A stretch of 64,000 nt of DNA, taken from contig CAYYJS010000010.1 in assembly GCA_964472315.1 (NCBI GenBank), positions 1 to 64,000 of the forward strand. Direction: 5' to 3'. The notes beneath the pieces were generated by a model. That model had not been told where the DNA came from, made no database searches, and saw only the letters and a list, made by a program, of their open reading frames with translations. The translations under genes and the position numbers were made by a program. Origin of the DNA: CAYYJS01 sp964472315. Lineage in GTDB: Bacteria > Verrucomicrobiota > Kiritimatiellia > UBA8416. How positions within the stretch are numbered: position 1 is the first letter of the stretch; every line of letters starts with the position of its first letter. Below are positions 36,422 through 46,040 of the stretch, piece by piece.

Positions 36422-36469
36422 TTCAATCTCCCGTAAACGGTGTTCCATGTTTCGTCGAGTCCATCATCG

Positions 36470-38038
36470 TCACGTCTGCCCGGTCGCCGCCATCATCAAC
36501 GACTGTTGGTCCCATTCGGCGACCGGGCGGGGAGCGCCGAGGACGCCGCGGCACATCACCGCGATGCGGTCGCAGATGCCGAGCAATTCGGGAAGATAGC
36601 TGCTGACCATGAGCACGGCGCGCGGCGCGCGACCGTCGGCGGGGTCCCCGGCGGCCAACGCATCGATCAACGCGTAGATCTGGGCCTTGCTCCCGACGTC
36701 GATGCCGCGGGTCGGCTCGTCGAGCAGCAGGACGTCGACGTCGTGGTGCAGCAAGCGCGCCAGCGCGACTTTCTGCTGATTGCCGCCGGAAAGCCCGGCG
36801 ACGGGTTGGTCGGCATCGCGGCATCGGATGCCGAGGCGGTCGATCCAGCGCCCGGCGGCCCGTCGTTCGCGTGCGGGAAGCACGAGCCCGGCCGGTCCCA
36901 GGCCGCGCAGGCGCGAAAGGGTGATGTTCGCCCGGACCGGCAGATTCGTCGCAAGCCCTTCGTCCTTGCGATTCTCGCTGAGGAGTCCCAGTCCCACCGC
37001 CAGCCGCGCATGGGGCGAGGACGCCGTCTCGACGCCGGCCATCCGTACGGCGCCGGACGCGATGGGCGCCAAGCCATAGATGGCGCGCAGCAATTCCGTA
37101 CGGCCGGAGCCGACGAGTCCGGCGATGCCCAGCACCTCGCCGCGATGCAGTACGAAGTCGGCGGCGACGGGCAGGGGCGTGCCGCGCAGACCGCGGACCA
37201 CGAGCAACGGTTCGCCGCGGACGCGTGCCGAGCGCGGGTAGAGCTCATCGATCCGCCGGCCGACCATCAGCCGCACCATATCGTCCGGCGTATGCCCGCG
37301 CGTGGCGCCGGAACGGACCGTGCGGCCGTCCCTCAGCACGGTAAAGCGGTCGGCGATATCGCGTACCTCCTCCAGAAAGTGCGAAATGTAGACGATGGCG
37401 TGTCCGCGCCCGCGCAACCGGCGCACGAGCGCGAACAGGCGTTGCGCGTCTTCGCGCGTCAAGCTGCTCGTGGGTTCGTCCAGCACGAGCACGCGACACC
37501 CATTGGCCACGGCGCGGGCGATCTCGACAACCTGCCGGACGGATATGGATAACTCGGACACCGGCCGCCGGGGATCGATGTCGCCGTGCCCGAGTTCGGT
37601 CAACGACCGGACGGCGCGGTCGGTCGCCCGCGCGCGGTCGATCAGTCCCCAGCGCCTCGGTTCCAGTCCGAGCGAGATGTTCTGCTCGACCGACAGGTGC
37701 GGGACGAGCGACAGTTCTTGATAGATCATCGCGACGCCGAGACGGCGCGCCTCGAGGGGCGTGCGGGGCCGGTACGAAGCGCCTGCCAGGCGCATCGTGC
37801 CGCTGTCGGCGTCTTCGGCGCCCGACAGGATCTTCATGAGCGTGCTCTTGCCGGCCCCGTTCTCGCCGACCAAGGCATGCACCTCGCCCGGATGCACGGC
37901 GAAAGTCACATCCGACAGCGCCTGGGTCGGCCCGAATCGCTTCGATACGGCCCGCATCTCGATCAGGGGTTCTTCCGCGCCGGGAATGGCCCCGGCGTCG
38001 TCGGATGGTTCCGGCGCTCTGTCCCCGGTGGCGCTCAC
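36470..38038 (-). CDS. Sugar ABC transporter ATP-binding protein (RbsA/MglA-like)
   Basis: 522 aa with two ABC domains. First: Walker A GENGAGKSTLMKIL, signature ELSISVRQVVEIA, Walker B VLVLDEPTSSLT. Second: degenerate Walker A GLVGSGRTELLRAIYG, signature LSGGNQQKVALARLL and LLLDEPTRGID. This asymmetry is normal for the ribose/galactose family. The start overlaps the stop of the binding-protein gene by ATGA. Confidence 0.93.
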   Translation of the reverse strand: MSATGDRAPEPSDDAGAIPGAEEPLIEMRAVSKRFGPTQALSDVTFAVHPGEVHALVGENGAGKSTLMKILSGAEDADSGTMRLAGASYRPRTPLEARRLGVAMIYQELSLVPHLSVEQNISLGLEPRRWGLIDRARATDRAVRSLTELGHGDIDPRRPVSELSISVRQVVEIARAVANGCRVLVLDEPTSSLTREDAQRLFALVRRLRGRGHAIVYISHFLEEVRDIADRFTVLRDGRTVRSGATRGHTPDDMVRLMVGRRIDELYPRSARVRGEPLLVVRGLRGTPLPVAADFVLHRGEVLGIAGLVGSGRTELLRAIYGLAPIASGAVRMAGVETASSPHARLAVGLGLLSENRKDEGLATNLPVRANITLSRLRGLGPAGLVLPARERRAAGRWIDRLGIRCRDADQPVAGLSGGNQQKVALARLLHHDVDVLLLDEPTRGIDVGSKAQIYALIDALAAGDPADGRAPRAVLMVSSYLPELLGICDRIAVMCRGVLGAPRPVAEWDQQSLMMAATGQT

Positions 38039-39033
38039 TCCAGCCAGGCCGCGAAGTCGGGTTTCAGCAGGTTCCGAACGGCGGGGTCGTCCATGTTCTC
38101 CAGCGTCGCCACCCGCGAACCGGTGTCGATACGCTTTTCGATCGGTTCGCCGCGGAGGTGGCGGACCATCGTCACGACGCCGAGATACCCCATGTTCATC
38201 GGGTCCTGGAGGACGAGACCATGGATCTCGCGCGCGGCGAGCGCCTGGACCAGTTTCTCGGAACTGTCGAACCCGACGAACTTGACCTTGCCCGCCAGTC
38301 CGGAGTCCTGCAGGGCGCGGAGCATGCCGAAGGTTGTCGATTCGTTCGGGCAGAAAATGCCGTCGATAACGAGGCCCCCCTCGGCGGTTTTGAGCGGGGC
38401 CAGCAGATTCTCACTGGCCCTGTAGGCGCTCTCGGTCGTGGCCCCGCCATACTGGTTGGCGCTGACGACCACGATCCCGGGCGTCTCGGCCATCGCATCC
38501 ATGAACCCCTGCTCGCGATTCATGGTGCTGGCCGAGCCTTCCTGATAGCGCAGCATCGCCACCTTGCCCGTCGGGCCGACGAGTTCGGCAAGCCGTTTGC
38601 CGCCCTTGTAGCCGCCGAGCCTGTTGTCGGTCGAAACGAAGCTGATGTGGTCGTGGCTCTGGAGATCGGAGTCGATGATCGCAACCGGGATGCCGCGTCG
38701 GGTGGCGCCGGCCACGGGCGCCCGCAATGCGACGTCGTCCAGGGGCGCCAGCACGATGCCGGCGACGCCGAGGTTGACCATGTTCTCCACGACCTCGATC
38801 TGCGCGTCGCGGTCGTCCTCCTTCAGCGGGCCTTTCCAGACGATATCCACCCCGAGTTCGCGAGAGGCTTTCACGGCGCCGGCATGGATCGACTTCCAGA
38901 ACTCGTGCGTCGTGCCCTTGGGGATGACGGCGATGCGGGTCGCGCGTGTTTCCGGCGCCTTGCCGCAGCCGGGCAGGACCAGCGCGCACGCGGCGGCGAG
39001 GGTGAGAACGATGGCGGTCGTACGACTGAGCAT
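38035..39033 (-). CDS. Sugar ABC transporter substrate-binding lipoprotein
   Basis: 332 aa from ATG 39033, selected because AGGGAG lies upstream and a signal with lipobox (LVLPGCGK) follows. The periplasmic-binding-protein fold of the ribose type is visible (IAVIPKGTTHEFWKSIHAGA, core PKGTTHEFWKS; GIVLAPLDDVALRAPVAGA). First gene of the transporter operon (binding protein, ATPase, permease). Ligand not predictable by eye. Confidence 0.92.
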   Translation of the reverse strand: MLSRTTAIVLTLAAACALVLPGCGKAPETRATRIAVIPKGTTHEFWKSIHAGAVKASRELGVDIVWKGPLKEDDRDAQIEVVENMVNLGVAGIVLAPLDDVALRAPVAGATRRGIPVAIIDSDLQSHDHISFVSTDNRLGGYKGGKRLAELVGPTGKVAMLRYQEGSASTMNREQGFMDAMAETPGIVVVSANQYGGATTESAYRASENLLAPLKTAEGGLVIDGIFCPNESTTFGMLRALQDSGLAGKVKFVGFDSSEKLVQALAAREIHGLVLQDPMNMGYLGVVTMVRHLRGEPIEKRIDTGSRVATLENMDDPAVRNLLKPDFAAWLE

Positions 39034-39150
39034 GGCACACTCCCTGTTCGGGTTGTTTCTCGGCGAGCCAGACAGGCGCGCCCCGCTATGGTTGCTCCGA
39101 CGCGGGGCATCATAGGTAAGCGCGGGGCGGAAGTCCACCGCGAACGATGC

Positions 39151-40821
39151 TTACGTGTAGTGCAGACTGCTGCCGCCGATATACTCCCGCAGGATGGAGG
39201 TGCGCGGCACGGCGGTAGCGGGCACGGCCATGAAGTTCAGGAGAAACTCCGAGAGGCGGCGTGCCTCGGCATATTCGATGTGACTCGGTTTGACCTGCAT
39301 CAGCAGGGGCTCCACGAAGGGCTTCAGAACCGCCAGTTCGTAGTCCAGCGCGGAATTGAACGTGGCGTCGGCTTCCCGCTGGAAGGGGAATATCCATTGT
39401 TTTTCGCCGCGGCGCACCATAGGCCACATGCGTAACGTATCGAGGGCCGAATGGCCGCGATACCGGTGGTCGCGCACGAGACGGCGCATCAGCCGGTTGT
39501 CGGTCGTGGATATCCGGTTGTGGGTGTCCACCGAAAGCTGCGTCAAGGCGCTGATGTAGATGCGGTATTTGGCATCCGGCGGTATGGCGGCGGCGAGGCG
39601 GGGATTGAGCCCGTGGATGCCTTCGACGATGAGCACCTGGCGCTCCTTCAGGCGCAGACGCTCGCCGCGGTACTCGCGCGTCTTGAGACCGAAATTGAAG
39701 CGGGGAATCGCGATCTCGCCGCCGGCGATCAGCGTCGCGAGGTCGCGGTTGAACAGTTCGAGATCGACGGCCTCCAGGTGCTCGTAATCGGGCTTGCCGT
39801 CGTCGCCGACGGGGTTGCGGTCCTCGCCGACGAAGTAGTCGTCGGTGGAGAGCGTAATAGGATTGCGTCCGTTGACGCGCAGGTGCGTCGTGAGCCGCTT
39901 GGCAAATGTGGTCTTGCCGGCGGAGGATGGGCCGGCGATCAGGATGACGCGGACGGCGTCGCGACGCTGGGCGATGTGCTCGGCGATCGCCGCCAGCTTC
40001 TTCTCGTGAAGCGCTTCGGCCGTCATGATGAAGTCATCGATCTCGCGTTCCGCCACGATCTCGTTCAACCTGCCGACGGTGGTGACGCCGAGAATGCGGC
40101 CCCAGGCCTTGTGCTCCTGGTAGATGTGGAACAGATGCGGCTGGTCTTCGAATGCGGGGACTGTGTGCGGGGTGTCCCGATCCGGGAGGTGGATCACGAA
40201 CCCCGGCGCGTAATGCACGAGCGCGAACGTCTGGAGCATGCCGGTCGACGGCGCCAGCGGTCCGTGCGCGAGGTCGCAAAAGCCGTCGCAGCAATGCACG
40301 ACGACACGGGGCGGATTACGGTGCTTCAGCAGGCCTGCCTTCTCGGGAAGCCCGCGGGCATCGAACTCCCGCACGGCGTCCATGAATGCGACCTTGCGAC
40401 GCTCGATCGGCATGTCGCGCCGGACGAGTTCGCGCATGTGCGCATCGATGGCTTCCAGTTCCTCGGTCTGGATGCCGCCATGGACGTGCGCATGGCTGAA
40501 CTGGCAGTAAAGCCCGAGGCCGAGCGAATGCTCCACCGAAAACTGGGCGGTCGGGAACACGTCACGCACGGCCTTTGCCAGCAGGAAGCAGAGCGAACGA
40601 CGGTAGACGCGCCACCCGTGCGCCGATCCCATCGTCAGGAACTCCACCTGGCTGTTGACGGTCAACGGGTACGACAACGACACGAGGTCGTTGTTCACGA
40701 GCGCGGCGATATACGGTAAACCATCGGCCGAGTTGCGGCTGGGCAGCAACTCGTCGACGCGCGTGCCGGGGGCGCAAGACACGCCTTCCTGTCTATCGAG
40801 CGAGACGACGATCCCATTCAT
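39151..40821 (-). CDS. TGS-domain/uridine kinase-like fusion (nucleoside kinase)
   Basis: 556 aa. The N-terminus has a TGS-like and threonyl-tRNA-synthetase additional-domain-like region (about 1-200, with FSVEHSLGLGLYCQF and HAHVHGGIQTEEL). The C-terminal half is a uridine kinase: Walker A IAGPSSAGKTTFAKRL, STDDYFVGEDRNP, VEGIHGLNPRL. This fused architecture is known from many anaerobes and is thought to phosphorylate uridine or a related nucleoside; the role of the front domain is unknown. It lies 117 bp before the sugar transporter on the same strand. Confidence 0.88.
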   Translation of the reverse strand: MNGIVVSLDRQEGVSCAPGTRVDELLPSRNSADGLPYIAALVNNDLVSLSYPLTVNSQVEFLTMGSAHGWRVYRRSLCFLLAKAVRDVFPTAQFSVEHSLGLGLYCQFSHAHVHGGIQTEELEAIDAHMRELVRRDMPIERRKVAFMDAVREFDARGLPEKAGLLKHRNPPRVVVHCCDGFCDLAHGPLAPSTGMLQTFALVHYAPGFVIHLPDRDTPHTVPAFEDQPHLFHIYQEHKAWGRILGVTTVGRLNEIVAEREIDDFIMTAEALHEKKLAAIAEHIAQRRDAVRVILIAGPSSAGKTTFAKRLTTHLRVNGRNPITLSTDDYFVGEDRNPVGDDGKPDYEHLEAVDLELFNRDLATLIAGGEIAIPRFNFGLKTREYRGERLRLKERQVLIVEGIHGLNPRLAAAIPPDAKYRIYISALTQLSVDTHNRISTTDNRLMRRLVRDHRYRGHSALDTLRMWPMVRRGEKQWIFPFQREADATFNSALDYELAVLKPFVEPLLMQVKPSHIEYAEARRLSEFLLNFMAVPATAVPRTSILREYIGGSSLHYT

Positions 40822-40870
40822 GGGGGAGAGGTTAGCAGGCCGGCCCGTGCGGCGGAAGGCGAAAGGTGCG

Positions 40871-41467
40871 CTAACGGCACTGGTAGATTCCGCGCTTGGC
40901 CAGGTATTGCTGGTGGCAATCCTCGGCGCGGTAAAATGTGACGGCCGGCTCTATCCGTGTCGCGATCGGTCGCCGCCCGTACTGTTTCGACCGCGACAGC
41001 GCATCGCGCGAAGACTCGGCCGCGACCCGTTGCGCGTCGTCATGATAGAAGATCGCCGACCGGTACTGAAAGCCGACATCGGGTCCCTGTCGATCGACTT
41101 GCGTGGGATCGTGCGCCTTCCAGAGGATGTCCAGCAACGCCGCGTACGACACGACCGACGGGTCGAAGACGACCTCGACAGCTTCGGCGTGACCGGTGTC
41201 CCCCGCGCATACCTGCTTGTACGTCGGCTCCGGCGTGTGGCCGCCCGTGTAGCCGACGGCGGTGGACGCAACGCCCTTGACTTGACGAAACGTCTCCTCG
41301 ACACCCCAGAAGCACCCCGCCGCGAATGTGGCCTTTTCCATGGCTGCACCATCCTCTATTTCCGTCCCGACACGCCGCTCGCCCGATGCGCTCGCCGGTC
41401 GCACGACGCCGATGTCGAACAACGCACCAAGCGCGACACACGTCAACAGTGTCAGAGTCCTACGCAT
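40871..41467 (-). CDS. msrA: Peptide methionine-S-sulfoxide reductase A, probably exported
   Basis: 198 aa. Hydrophobic signal sequence (1-28), then FAAGCFWGVEETF with the catalytic Cys, GYTGGHTPEPTY, and the C-terminal AEDCHQQYLAKRG. It repairs the S-form of methionine sulfoxide; the signal suggests a periplasmic enzyme. Gene end is 49 bp from the start of the kinase gene on the same strand. Confidence 0.93.
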   Translation of the reverse strand: MRRTLTLLTCVALGALFDIGVVRPASASGERRVGTEIEDGAAMEKATFAAGCFWGVEETFRQVKGVASTAVGYTGGHTPEPTYKQVCAGDTGHAEAVEVVFDPSVVSYAALLDILWKAHDPTQVDRQGPDVGFQYRSAIFYHDDAQRVAAESSRDALSRSKQYGRRPIATRIEPAVTFYRAEDCHQQYLAKRGIYQCR

Positions 41468-41853
41468 TACACAACCTCATGCTTTTGATCAAGCACAAGT
41501 CGTGCCGATCCCCGGGCATGGGCGCATCCGCCGGGGTACGCCTTTGGCAGTCGTTGACCAACAGCCTGTTACGGATGGCGAAGAGCCCGTGTTGAATCGC
41601 CTCGGGTCCGGGCGTGTCTCTATCACCCGGCGAATGAGACACGCTCACGCTGCGGGGCGTGGGACGCCCGTCTCGGAGATCCGGGCGTACTGGGAGTAGG
41701 CACGTTTCTCCGAAACGTGCATTCGGTGGATGAGTCCGGTGAACACGGATTCCATTGACGCCGGGCGCCACTGAACTCTAGCATGCATTCCACGAGTTGC
41801 ATGCGCCATCGTCTTGGTTGCGGCAACCGCTGTCAAACAACGGGGAGGAAGCA
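41468..41853. other. Divergent intergenic region with two strong hairpins
   Basis: 386 bases between msrA (minus) and the next plus-strand gene; promoters for both must lie here, but no clear -35/-10 pair stands out. It contains the two hairpins at 41664-41720. No gene is supported. Confidence 0.55.
41664..41720. repeat. Two adjacent intergenic hairpins
   Basis: acgcccg (41664-41670) pairs with cgggcgt (41682-41688), with tctc/gaga pairing inside. Then gcacgtttc (41700-41708), loop tcc, gaaacgtgc (41712-41720), a perfect 9-bp stem. Neither is followed by a T tract. They look like dispersed palindromic elements rather than terminators. Confidence 0.75.
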
Positions 41854-42741
41854 ATGAAGCGGATGGTCGTGTTGTGCGGTGTGCTGTTTTCGGTATCGTC
41901 GATGGCGTTCGGAGCGCTCTCGTATACGGCTGTGACCAAGGCCAAGGGTGGTCCCGGCGCGGATATGCAGGATGGGACGATCAAGGGTCTGGCGGACGGC
42001 ACGCAAGCCCGCGTCGAGTTCGTGGAGGGGCGTAACCCGATGGCCAAACCGGGTTCCTATATCGTCACGAAGGATGCCGGCAAGACCGTGACTCTGGTCA
42101 ACCCGGCGGAGCGCACCTACATGCGGTGGGACATCGAGAAGTTCACGGCCGCCGCGGGCGACGTGATGAAGGCCATGGGGTCGTTCATGACGATTACGGT
42201 GAAGGATCACAAGGTGGAGAAGCTCATCGACGAGGCGGGGCCGAAGATGTTGGGGCGCGCGACGCGGCATGTGAAGGTCAAGACGTCGTACACCATGGAG
42301 ACGTCCGTGATGGGCATGAAGCAGTCCCAGGCGCAGAGCCGTATCGACGAGATTTGGGCCACGACCAAGGTGGATGAGGAAGGTCTGATGTTCTGGTCGA
42401 AGCAACAGCGCATCCGCACGGGGAACGAGAGCATCGACAAGTTGATCGAAGCCGAGCTCTCGCAAATCCAGGGCTTCCCACTCAAGCGCATCACGGAGAC
42501 CACCATGACCGATCGTGGGCGCGCGCAGACCACGACCGTCACCTTCGAAGTCACCGCGCTCGAGAACGCCAAGGCCCCCGCCGGGGCGTTCGATGTGCCG
42601 GCCGGCTACAAGGAAGAGACGATGGAGTTGCCAAACGTGTCTGAGGCCGGTGAGCAAGAGGCGGATGACGACCGCGGCCGGCCCAAGGCGCAGACGAACC
42701 CCATGGACTCTTTGCGCAAGATGTTCGGTCCGTCGAAGTAG
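41854..42741 (+). CDS. Secreted DUF4412-like protein
   Basis: 295 aa. Signal peptide (about 1-20, ending SMAFGA). The body alternates beta strands with TRHVKVKTSYTMET and a Cys-free core; GSYIVTKDAGKTVTLVNPAERTYMRWD (core VTLVNPAERTY) resembles DUF4412, a LolA-like family of unknown function. C-terminus is acidic. GGGAGG fixes the start. Function unknown; a periplasmic lipid or protein carrier role is only a guess. Confidence 0.65.
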   Translation: MKRMVVLCGVLFSVSSMAFGALSYTAVTKAKGGPGADMQDGTIKGLADGTQARVEFVEGRNPMAKPGSYIVTKDAGKTVTLVNPAERTYMRWDIEKFTAAAGDVMKAMGSFMTITVKDHKVEKLIDEAGPKMLGRATRHVKVKTSYTMETSVMGMKQSQAQSRIDEIWATTKVDEEGLMFWSKQQRIRTGNESIDKLIEAELSQIQGFPLKRITETTMTDRGRAQTTTVTFEVTALENAKAPAGAFDVPAGYKEETMELPNVSEAGEQEADDDRGRPKAQTNPMDSLRKMFGPSK

Positions 42742-42869
42742 ACGGCGACGGTTGGCGCCCGGCTTCCGGAGAGGGGTGGGTGGGGGCTCCGGGGCATGAC
42801 GCGGCTGTTGAAATCCGCCATGCGCGGTGCGAGTCCCGGCGGATGGCGGCGAGGGTCTGGGGGTGGTAC

Positions 42870-43871
42870 ATGACACGAAAGCGTGCGCGGGGCGCACATG
42901 CGGAGGGTGCGGTCGGCGGTTCGCCGCGGGGGCCGGGGTGGTCGCCGCGCATGGCGTTGACGCGCGTTCTCGACGTGCAGTACCGGGCCGTGGTGGACAA
43001 CGAAGATGGCGTCCTCGGTGGCGCCGACGTCGCGGCGCTGCACGATATGCGAGTGGCCTGCCGGCGTTTCCGCGAGGCCGTGCGGTTCTATGACGGCATC
43101 CTGCGTCCGGCCGCGTCGCGTGTCCTCGTGCGCGACATCAAGTGGCTGGGCGGCGTGCTGGGCAAGGTGCGCGATGTCGACGTCATGTGTCGTGAACTAT
43201 GCCGGGCGAGTCGGTTGCTCGGCGCGCGCGACCGCAAGGCGGCGGCGGCCTACCACCGGTGGCTGTACCGGCGCCACGACCGACTGCAGCAGGCGATGCT
43301 GACCGGGTTGCGATCGCGCCGCATGACGGCGGTTCGGACACGCATGGCGGCGTTGACCACGGGCGCCGCCCGCTTCTGGCGCCCCGACGCGCCAGGCGAC
43401 CTGGGATTGTACGCCGTGCCGGTCTTTGACCGGCTTTTGCGCCGGGTGCTGCGGAAAGGCCGACGTCTGGACGATCAGTCCTCGGACGCGAAGTTGCACC
43501 GGTTGAGGGCGGCATGCAAGCGACTGCGCTACGCGGCGGAGTTTCTGGAGGATGCCAATGGCCGGAAAATGGGCCTTTTCGCCCGCGAGACGAAGCGCGT
43601 ACAGGATCTGCTCGGCGACCATCAGGACGTCGTGGTGCTCCTGGCGCAGGTGCGGCACGACTTGGTGTCGTATCCGGACGGCGGTCCGGACGGTATCGAC
43701 GCGGGCGGGTTGCGGAGAATCGAGCGTCTGCTGCTTAAGCGTCAGCGCGCGTTGCGTCGCCGCTACTCCGACGTCTGGCGCCGTTTCGTATCCGAACGCG
43801 TGCAACGCCTGTCGAAAACGCTGAATCCGGTTGAAAGCGGCGGGGGCGGCGTGCTAGCATCTTCCGCATGA
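42870..43871 (+). CDS. CHAD-domain protein
   Basis: 333 aa, very Arg-rich and helical. The pattern DMRVACRRFREAVRFYD near the start and LHRLRAACKRLRYAAEFLE in the middle is the CHAD domain (two conserved His-containing helices). CHAD proteins bind polyphosphate and often accompany CYTH phosphatases, none of which is adjacent here. Starts at 42843 or GTG 42780 are also possible; 42870 is preferred for GGGGGTGG upstream. Confidence 0.85.
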   Translation: MTRKRARGAHAEGAVGGSPRGPGWSPRMALTRVLDVQYRAVVDNEDGVLGGADVAALHDMRVACRRFREAVRFYDGILRPAASRVLVRDIKWLGGVLGKVRDVDVMCRELCRASRLLGARDRKAAAAYHRWLYRRHDRLQQAMLTGLRSRRMTAVRTRMAALTTGAARFWRPDAPGDLGLYAVPVFDRLLRRVLRKGRRLDDQSSDAKLHRLRAACKRLRYAAEFLEDANGRKMGLFARETKRVQDLLGDHQDVVVLLAQVRHDLVSYPDGGPDGIDAGGLRRIERLLLKRQRALRRRYSDVWRRFVSERVQRLSKTLNPVESGGGGVLASSA

Positions 43872-44842
43872 AGAATCGCGTGGCCATATCGGCAGCCGTC
43901 TGGGTACTTGCGCTGCAAACCGCGCGGGCCGCGGCGCCGTATCTGGAGGTGGCGAAGTTCGCCGGCGACCGCATCTGCGCGGTGAGCCTGACCTTTGACG
44001 ACGGCACGCCCGGGCAACTCGTCCGCGGGGTCAAGACGCTGGATAAGTACGGTTTGCGGGCGACCTTTTTCATCAACACCGCGCCGGTGGAGACCAGCCC
44101 CATCGGCTCCTGGATGACGTGGGACGCATGGAAGGCGGCAGCGGAGACGGGGCACGAAATCGGTAGTCACACGAAGACGCATGTATCGCTGCTGCAGACC
44201 CGGGACACGAAGCGCGTGCGAGATGAAGTAGTGGGTGCGGCGGATCTGATTGCCGAGCGGATTGGGGTGCGTCCGATCTCGTTCGCCTATCCGTTCAGCG
44301 AGGCGTCGCCGGAGGCCGAGAAACTCGTGCTCGAGACGTACACGCTTGACCGCAGTCACTGCCGGATATGGGGCGGCGAGCGGTTCACGGCGGCGCGCGG
44401 CATCCGGAACATCGAGCAGGCTCTCGAAAAAGGCGAGTGGTTTTTCTGCATGCTGCATGGTATCGACGAGCAGACCTTCAGTCCAATCACGCAGGCGGAC
44501 TTGGAGGCCATCGCCGCATACCTGGCCAGCCATCGCGACAAGATATGGACGGACACCTACGGAAACGTCGGTCGTTACATCCGCGAACGAGGTGCCGCCC
44601 AGATTGTAACCAAGGTGGTTGAGGGGGGCTTTGGGTTCCGCCTGCTGCTCACCGGCGAACTCAGTCATCCCGAGACGCTGACGGTCCCACTGACGGTCAG
44701 AATACCGCTTGACGGCCATCCCGCCGACCGTGTGGCGATCAGTCAGGGGCCGGCGACACTGACGCCGACCAAGGGCCGACGTGCGGACGAATTGCTTGTG
44801 GACGTGGTCCCGGGGAGCGACTGGGTCACCGTGCTCTGGTAG
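43868..44842 (+). CDS. Secreted polysaccharide deacetylase (NodB)
   Basis: 324 aa. Signal peptide (1-22), then LTFDDGTPGQLV (catalytic Asp pair), GHEIGSHTKTHVSL (metal His residues), and FAYPFSE (motif 3). It should deacetylate N-acetylated sugars of a polysaccharide or peptidoglycan. The C-terminal 80 residues form an extra beta-rich domain. It is coupled to the CHAD gene by an ATGA overlap. Confidence 0.9.
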   Translation: MKNRVAISAAVWVLALQTARAAAPYLEVAKFAGDRICAVSLTFDDGTPGQLVRGVKTLDKYGLRATFFINTAPVETSPIGSWMTWDAWKAAAETGHEIGSHTKTHVSLLQTRDTKRVRDEVVGAADLIAERIGVRPISFAYPFSEASPEAEKLVLETYTLDRSHCRIWGGERFTAARGIRNIEQALEKGEWFFCMLHGIDEQTFSPITQADLEAIAAYLASHRDKIWTDTYGNVGRYIRERGAAQIVTKVVEGGFGFRLLLTGELSHPETLTVPLTVRIPLDGHPADRVAISQGPATLTPTKGRRADELLVDVVPGSDWVTVLW

Positions 44843-44848
44843 ATGGCG

Positions 44849-45058
44849 TCAGCGCGTGAACTGCGCCTCGCGCGGGGAGGGGAACTCGATACGCTCGCCC
44901 AGTTCCTCCGTTACGTAACGACGAAACTGTGTGGCGTAGCGCAGGGCCCAATCCATCTCGGCCATCAGTCCCAAATCCCTGCCTGCCTTCTCGGACTCGA
45001 TCCACTTGTGTCGATCGATCTCCGCCATCTGGAGCTGAATGAACTGATGAAACGTCAT
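44849..45058 (-). CDS. Small conserved-looking protein, unknown
   Basis: 69 aa, charged and helical: QLQMAEIDRHKWIESEKAG then LGLMAEMDWALRYATQF. The 'HKW.ES...GRD.G...A..DW....A..FR' pattern seems familiar from small uncharacterised proteins of Planctomycetes and Cyanobacteria, but I cannot name the family. Convergent with the deacetylase (6-bp gap). It could also be a chance ORF, though codon use looks coding. Confidence 0.6.
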   Translation of the reverse strand: MTFHQFIQLQMAEIDRHKWIESEKAGRDLGLMAEMDWALRYATQFRRYVTEELGERIEFPSPREAQFTR

Positions 45059-45226
45059 ATGTCGTTCCGTCGCTCTCCGATAAGCCTGCTTACCGTTTTA
45101 GGTACTTAAGCGCATACCGTGCCTCGAAATCAAGCCCGAAAACGCGACTTTTGGATTGAACGGACCATGGTGCTCCTGTAGCGTACCCATCCGTTCGTCC
45201 ATTTGTCCGTACCTCAGTTCCGCGCT

Positions 45227-46003
45227 ATGGCCATGCTTGCGACTTTTCTCGGCACCGGCACTTCGGTTGGCGTTCCCGTGATCGGGTGCGAGTGCGCGGT
45301 CTGCACATCGCCCAACCCCAGAAACCGCCGTCGCCGCACCAGCCTGTACCTGGTCGCCGGAACGACCCATCTGCTGGTGGATACGCCGCCCGATTTCCGC
45401 GAGCAGGCGCTCCAATACCGGTTGCCCCGCGTCGATGCCGTTCTGTTCACGCATGCGCACGCCGACCATATTTTCGGGTTTGACGATATTCGACGCTTCA
45501 ACACCCTTCAGGACAGCGCGATTCCCGCATATGGCGGCCCCGACACCATCGCGGATTTGCAGCGGGTCTTCAACTACGTGGGCACCGAGCGCATACCGGG
45601 CTTCTATCGCCCACGCATCACGTTCAACCCGATCGCCGGGCCATTCGACATCGGCGGCGTCCGCATCGCGGCAATCCCCGTCGAGCATGGCACGGGCGAA
45701 ACCCTGGGGTTCATCTTCGAATACGAGCGGCGGCGACTGGCTTACATACCTGACTGCCACGCGATATCGGAGGCGAGCCTTGCGATCCTCGGCGCGCCGG
45801 ATGTCATGGTTCTCGATGCCTTGCGCAACCGTCCGCACCGTACGCACCTGACGGTGGGGGACAGCGTGGCGCTGCTCGGGCGTATTGGCGCGCGCCAGTC
45901 CTACCTGACCCATCTCTGCCATGAGGTCGACCACGACGCCGTACAGGCATCGCTCCCTCCTGGTATCGACGTTGCCTACGATGGGCTCGCGATCGCCTGT
46001 TAG
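45227..46003 (+). CDS. MBL-fold metallo-hydrolase (PhnP-like)
   Basis: 258 aa. FLGTGTSVGVPVIGCECAVC (core GTSVGVPVIGC) is the PhnP-type N-terminal zinc loop, then LLVDTPPDFREQ, FTHAHADHIFGFDD (HxHxDH), and a later His in IPVEHG. PhnP cleaves cyclic phosphate sugars; homologues outside phn operons are usually of unknown substrate. No C-P lyase genes are here. The start could be 45227 or 45233. Confidence 0.88.
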   Translation: MAMLATFLGTGTSVGVPVIGCECAVCTSPNPRNRRRRTSLYLVAGTTHLLVDTPPDFREQALQYRLPRVDAVLFTHAHADHIFGFDDIRRFNTLQDSAIPAYGGPDTIADLQRVFNYVGTERIPGFYRPRITFNPIAGPFDIGGVRIAAIPVEHGTGETLGFIFEYERRRLAYIPDCHAISEASLAILGAPDVMVLDALRNRPHRTHLTVGDSVALLGRIGARQSYLTHLCHEVDHDAVQASLPPGIDVAYDGLAIAC

Positions 46004-46040
46004 ACGCTGAACACCACGGGAAGACATGGGAGACGAGGGT

